Source: Salisapilia sapeloensis
Lineage: Eukaryota > Oomycota > Peronosporomycetes > Peronosporales > Salisapiliaceae
Length of the DNA: 51,191 nucleotides
Assembly (NCBI GenBank): GCA_023334545.1
Contig: JAADVB010000129.1
Location: forward strand, 1-51,191
Reading direction: 5' to 3'
The notes under the pieces were generated by a model that was not told where the DNA came from, ran no database searches, and worked only from the letters and a program-made list of their open reading frames with translations. The translations under genes were made by a program, and so were the position numbers. This document shows positions 48,681 through 51,191 of the stretch, piece by piece (position 1 is the first letter of the stretch; every line of letters begins with the position of its first letter).

Positions 48681-49711
48681 GATGATGAGGTTGTATAAAG
48701 AGCGGAGGAGATTGTGAATGAGCTGGAGAGGTCGAAAGAGCTCGTATTGTTCACGTCAAACCTCGAATTGCGTTTAGTAAGATGTGGTAATCGTCCTAAT
48801 TAATAGCTACGGTCTCTTCTCTTTATGGAAGATAAATTTTCTCGGGTGTGTACTTAAATTGGGACGGTATCCGGATGACAGATGGATGGTCGGATAGAAA
48901 GAATGAGTCAAGCGTGTATCGCGTCCGTTCAAGATCTCGAGCGAGCACTCGTGCCGTTGGATGTGTGCGAAGGAAGAGGTATTCAGTAGTATCGGTCAGC
49001 TCTGTATTCAGTGGGAATTGCAGTTTTGATTTCTGTTATGCCGTGGGAATTTTGAGAACTAGAGATAACTTTTTACGTTTCGAATATGAAAGCATGGGAT
49101 GGAGACTTTCGGTGGAGACGACGCTTCATACGTCTCATTTAGCTCGCCCCTCGAGCGCTATCCTCTGTTGGAATTGACGTTTCGATTGTCTTGCTCACTG
49201 TAGCATGATTTGTATGGGAATTGCAACATCTAAATGACTTTTATGGACATGGAAACCTAAAAGGCGAGTTACGTTCCGAAACCTGTCTTATTTGTTGATT
49301 CTAAAAGTCTCCGATTCAGGATACAAAATGTCGATTTCATGTTCAAGTTGTTCGTGTTCGTAAAGCCTTTGGTACCTTGTAGAAACAGCGAGTCGGCTTT
49401 CAATAGACACGGACTACACCTTCATGTACATCATTTATCTTTCATTCGAAGCCTTCCATGTCGATGAGATATGTAGTAGAAATGCTTTCGACATGATGGT
49501 TCCACTTTTGTCTCCATAAGTGCAATCGCTTCCATTTTTGGAAAAAAGTTTCATGGCGAGACACCGTCGGCTGGCTAACTGTGTAGATCGGGCGATTGTG
49601 AAGTTTCCATCGATTCACTTCGGAAGTCTATACCTCCCCAAGTATCTCGTGTGCATGCCTCTACTTTGATATCGAGCGGCTGGTATCCAATCCCAAGGCC
49701 GATCGCAGCCA
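48681..49711 (+). other. Gene-poor intergenic region
   Basis: About 1 kb, A/T-rich compared with its flanks. A 109-codon plus-strand frame at 48848-49177 has no ATG-led domain and is probably chance, as is an 89-codon minus-strand frame at 49575-49844. No tRNA or repeat was noticed. The region ends at a short secreted-looking reading frame. Confidence 0.45.
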
Positions 49712-49816
49712 ATGAAGCGTATGTTCGCACACAACCACTTCTTTCTATGGCTCCTAGTGGCGGCAACGACGAGGATTGAGGCCAGTGCTGCGGACAAACG
49801 GGTACAATTTTTATGA
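49712..49816 (+). CDS. Possible signal-peptide exon or remnant
   Basis: A 34-codon frame starting ATG at 49712 reads MKRMFAHNHFFLWLLVAATT and then RIEASAADKR before a stop: a basic start, hydrophobic core and small-residue cleavage region, the look of an oomycete secretory signal peptide. A GT donor (cgg|gtacaa) lies after the Arg codon at 49801, so it might be a first exon, but no convincing second exon was identified. It could be a decayed effector gene, a short secreted peptide or chance. Confidence 0.25.
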   Translation: MKRMFAHNHFFLWLLVAATTRIEASAADKRVQFL

Positions 49817-50085
49817 AAAGCAATACAGCTATTTTTTCGGCCATATCCTGTCTGACTGCGATTTATCCGTCAGTCTTGATTTTGCTTCCGCGCGCACAGG
49901 TCACTTGCAGAACGCTTGTTACCGAGTGCGCTTCTGCTTTCTGTAGCATCCCACACCCCGTTCGTTCACTTGTAGCGCATACTCTAGTTGAACACACGTG
50001 CTCCTGTGCACTACCTACATCCTTACATTCGTGCACCCACTTGCCGTACCCACCTCCCGCACTCGTTGATCTTTCAACAGCAACC

Positions 50086-50562
50086 ATGTTGCACGCTTCT
50101 TTCAACAAAAAGAGGCGCGCGCGGTCCTTATCCCCCGATCCGATCCAGTCGCCGTCGTCAAGACGGCGAGACCATGACGGCATTGCCGACGCGCTCCGGT
50201 CGCTCCAGGTTTCCTTGAAGCGGGAACCGTTGCCGCCGCCGACACCCGTGGCATCGCCAGTCCATAAACCGAGCCCAAAGCGCGCGCGACCTAGTCCAGA
50301 GTCGGTGGAGCATCCGAGTAACCAGACGCAATCGCCTCGACCGTCGTCTCGCACCGCACTTGTTGCCGTGAGCAATCGCATCAAGGATGAAGTCGACAAG
50401 CGGATGCAGAAGCGACGGAAACAACAGTCACACGCTAGAAGACGGGAGAAGCTGAATTATTTTGCCATCGTTGGTGCCTTCCATCGCGCCGCGTTTGAGC
50501 GTCAGCACTCGAGCGCACCTTTCAATTCGTTCGAGTGCGCGGTCGAGACGTCGGCCGAGTGA
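50086..50562 (+). CDS. Basic, probably nuclear protein of unknown function
   Basis: An intronless frame of 158 residues from the ATG at 50086 (MLHASFNKKRRARSL). The frame stays open upstream to 49813, but that part is pyrimidine-rich and leader-like. The protein has an N-terminal KKRRARSLSPDP patch, a Pro/Ser/Arg-rich middle and a helix IKDEVDKRMQKRRKQQSHAR followed by RREKLNYF. The N-terminal basic patch plus I-K-x-E...K-R-M-Q-K-R-R recalls akirins (human 'IKQEYKRMQKRRHLE'), nuclear adaptors that bridge transcription factors and SWI/SNF, but the rest does not match, so this is only a suggestion. A Ser/Pro splicing-related protein is another option. Confidence 0.55.
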   Translation: MLHASFNKKRRARSLSPDPIQSPSSRRRDHDGIADALRSLQVSLKREPLPPPTPVASPVHKPSPKRARPSPESVEHPSNQTQSPRPSSRTALVAVSNRIKDEVDKRMQKRRKQQSHARRREKLNYFAIVGAFHRAAFERQHSSAPFNSFECAVETSAE

Positions 50563-50948
50563 CCGCTCTAGCATCCTACAGAACTGCCGTTGACAGCGAC
50601 AGTCCTAAGATACCAATCTTGCAGACGGGAAGAGGAAAACGTAATATATAAACTTATTCATATTCTCTTGTTCCACTTTCCCTTTCACGACCACTCTCGA
50701 CGGCTTAGTCGAAACGTACATGTACCTACTACCGATTCTCTTCCTCCAGCTGCAAGCTTCCGTTCTAATATTTCGAAGGCTTCCGGACTCTTCCCATCGA
50801 TTCGCGACGACATGAGGGCATCTGAGCTGGCAATGCTACTGTTGAGTGAGCTTCATGTCGCCACCTCGTGGCCTACTGTTCTCGTCCCGTTCTATTAATA
50901 ACTTGAAGCCAAGGAGCATGGCGATGTTTGCTCGACAACGAATTGCGC
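50563..50948 (+). other. Intergenic region, no gene seen
   Basis: 386 bp between the basic protein and the NIPA gene. A 102-codon plus-strand frame at 50590-50898 begins at a non-ATG codon and has no recognisable content; overlapping minus-strand frames are antisense shadows of the NIPA exon. It presumably contains the 3' end of one gene and the promoter of the next. Confidence 0.4.
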
Positions 50949-51191
50949 ATGGAGACGCAGGTGGACGCAGATGAGAAACTGGCTTCCCAATGGTATGTCG
51001 GTGTGATACTGTCTATCCTCGGATCCATCGGAACAAACCTCGGGCAGAATGTCCAAAAGTACTCGTTCATGCGAGAAGCAAAGCGGAGGGCGGTCGATCG
51101 TAGACACTACGTCAAACAGCCGCTATGGGCTCTTGGTAGCACAGCACAGTATCCAGAGTATCTCGACAGAAACCTCTCATTCGTACCCATG
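50949..51191 (+). CDS. NIPA-type magnesium transporter, 3' partial
   Basis: The ATG at 50949 starts METQVDADEKLASQWYVGVI, followed by a first membrane helix with LSILGSIGTNLGQNVQKYS and, after a basic loop, VKQPLWALG. These are typical of the NIPA/DUF803 family of magnesium transporters ('G..ls..gs...n.g...qk ... YL..PLWW.G'). The frame stays open to the right edge, but a GT donor follows the codon for the Leu at 51133 (exon would end at 51135) and the remaining 56 bases do not read like the next membrane helix, so the first exon probably ends there. The gene continues beyond the window. Confidence 0.75.
   Translation, partial: METQVDADEKLASQWYVGVILSILGSIGTNLGQNVQKYSFMREAKRRAVDRRHYVKQPLWALGSTAQYPEYLDRNLSFVPM

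Noticed and set aside
48848-49177. 109-codon plus-strand frame
   Set aside because: Composition is unlike the window's genes, and no domain, signal or splice partner is seen.
49813-50085. Upstream extension of the basic protein (91 extra codons)
   Set aside because: The stretch is pyrimidine-rich and leader-like; the ATG at 50086 begins a basic patch that reads like a genuine nuclear-protein start. Not excluded.

Overview
The window looks like a gene-dense stretch of a nuclear eukaryotic genome, most likely an oomycete (Peronosporales/Pythiales-like stramenopile). The evidence is indirect: about 47 genes in 51 kb on both strands, introns mostly of 50-80 nt with GTAxG-type donors and YAG acceptors, intergenic gaps of 30-200 bp, a ubiquitin-eL40 fusion, a bZIP protein whose basic-region Asn is replaced, an ankyrin-F-box protein, and a core-promoter element like the oomycete initiator. 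I cannot name the species. Many real genes are split by short introns, and I reconstructed exon joins by hand from splice sites and reading phase; exon coordinates are in the entries.

Layout. 1-12.1 kb: a TRP-like membrane protein cut by the left edge, the Ragulator subunit LAMTOR3, mitoribosomal mS23, a one-TM protein, ubiquitin-eL40, RACK1, a small unknown gene, a twin CX9C protein, ATP synthase subunit d, a HIG1 protein, syntaxin 5, mitoribosomal mL49 and an ARID/armadillo chromatin protein. 12.4-25.9 kb: a Rab32-like GTPase with a long N-terminus, MED18, an EXS-only membrane protein, inositol monophosphatase, GTP cyclohydrolase II, GOT1, an ankyrin-F-box protein, spliceosomal RED/IK, NAC-beta, uL23m, MPDU1, VPS72/YL1 and a type II NADH dehydrogenase. 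25.9-29.2 kb is gene-poor and holds a single unusual bZIP gene. 29.2-33.0 kb: mL41, a guanylate-binding protein with a CaaX box, and an RMND1/DUF155 protein. 33.5-37.4 kb: a cluster of four related PAP2-type lipid phosphatase-like genes with a conserved six-cysteine segment, the most distinctive feature of the window. 37.8-48.7 kb: a 1.2k-residue coiled-coil protein resembling the distal-appendage protein FBF1, HisG, two small multi-exon unknown genes, an ER-luminal TPR protein ending in KDEL, a four-TM protein, eL19, MED9 and the carnitine/acylcarnitine carrier. 48.7-50.1 kb is gene-poor. The right end carries a basic nuclear-looking protein and the start of a NIPA-type magnesium transporter.

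The genes do not form operons. Most are unrelated housekeeping genes packed head-to-head or tail-to-tail, so divergent promoters of 100-200 bp are common. Functional themes that recur are the mitochondrion (mS23, mL49, uL23m, mL41, ATP synthase d, HIG1, CX9C protein, NDH-2, RMND1, carnitine carrier), transcription/chromatin (MED9, MED18, ARID, VPS72, bZIP) and the secretory pathway (syntaxin 5, GOT1, MPDU1, Rab, KDEL-TPR, PAP2 cluster). No tRNA, rRNA, CRISPR array, transposon or viral gene was recognised by eye.
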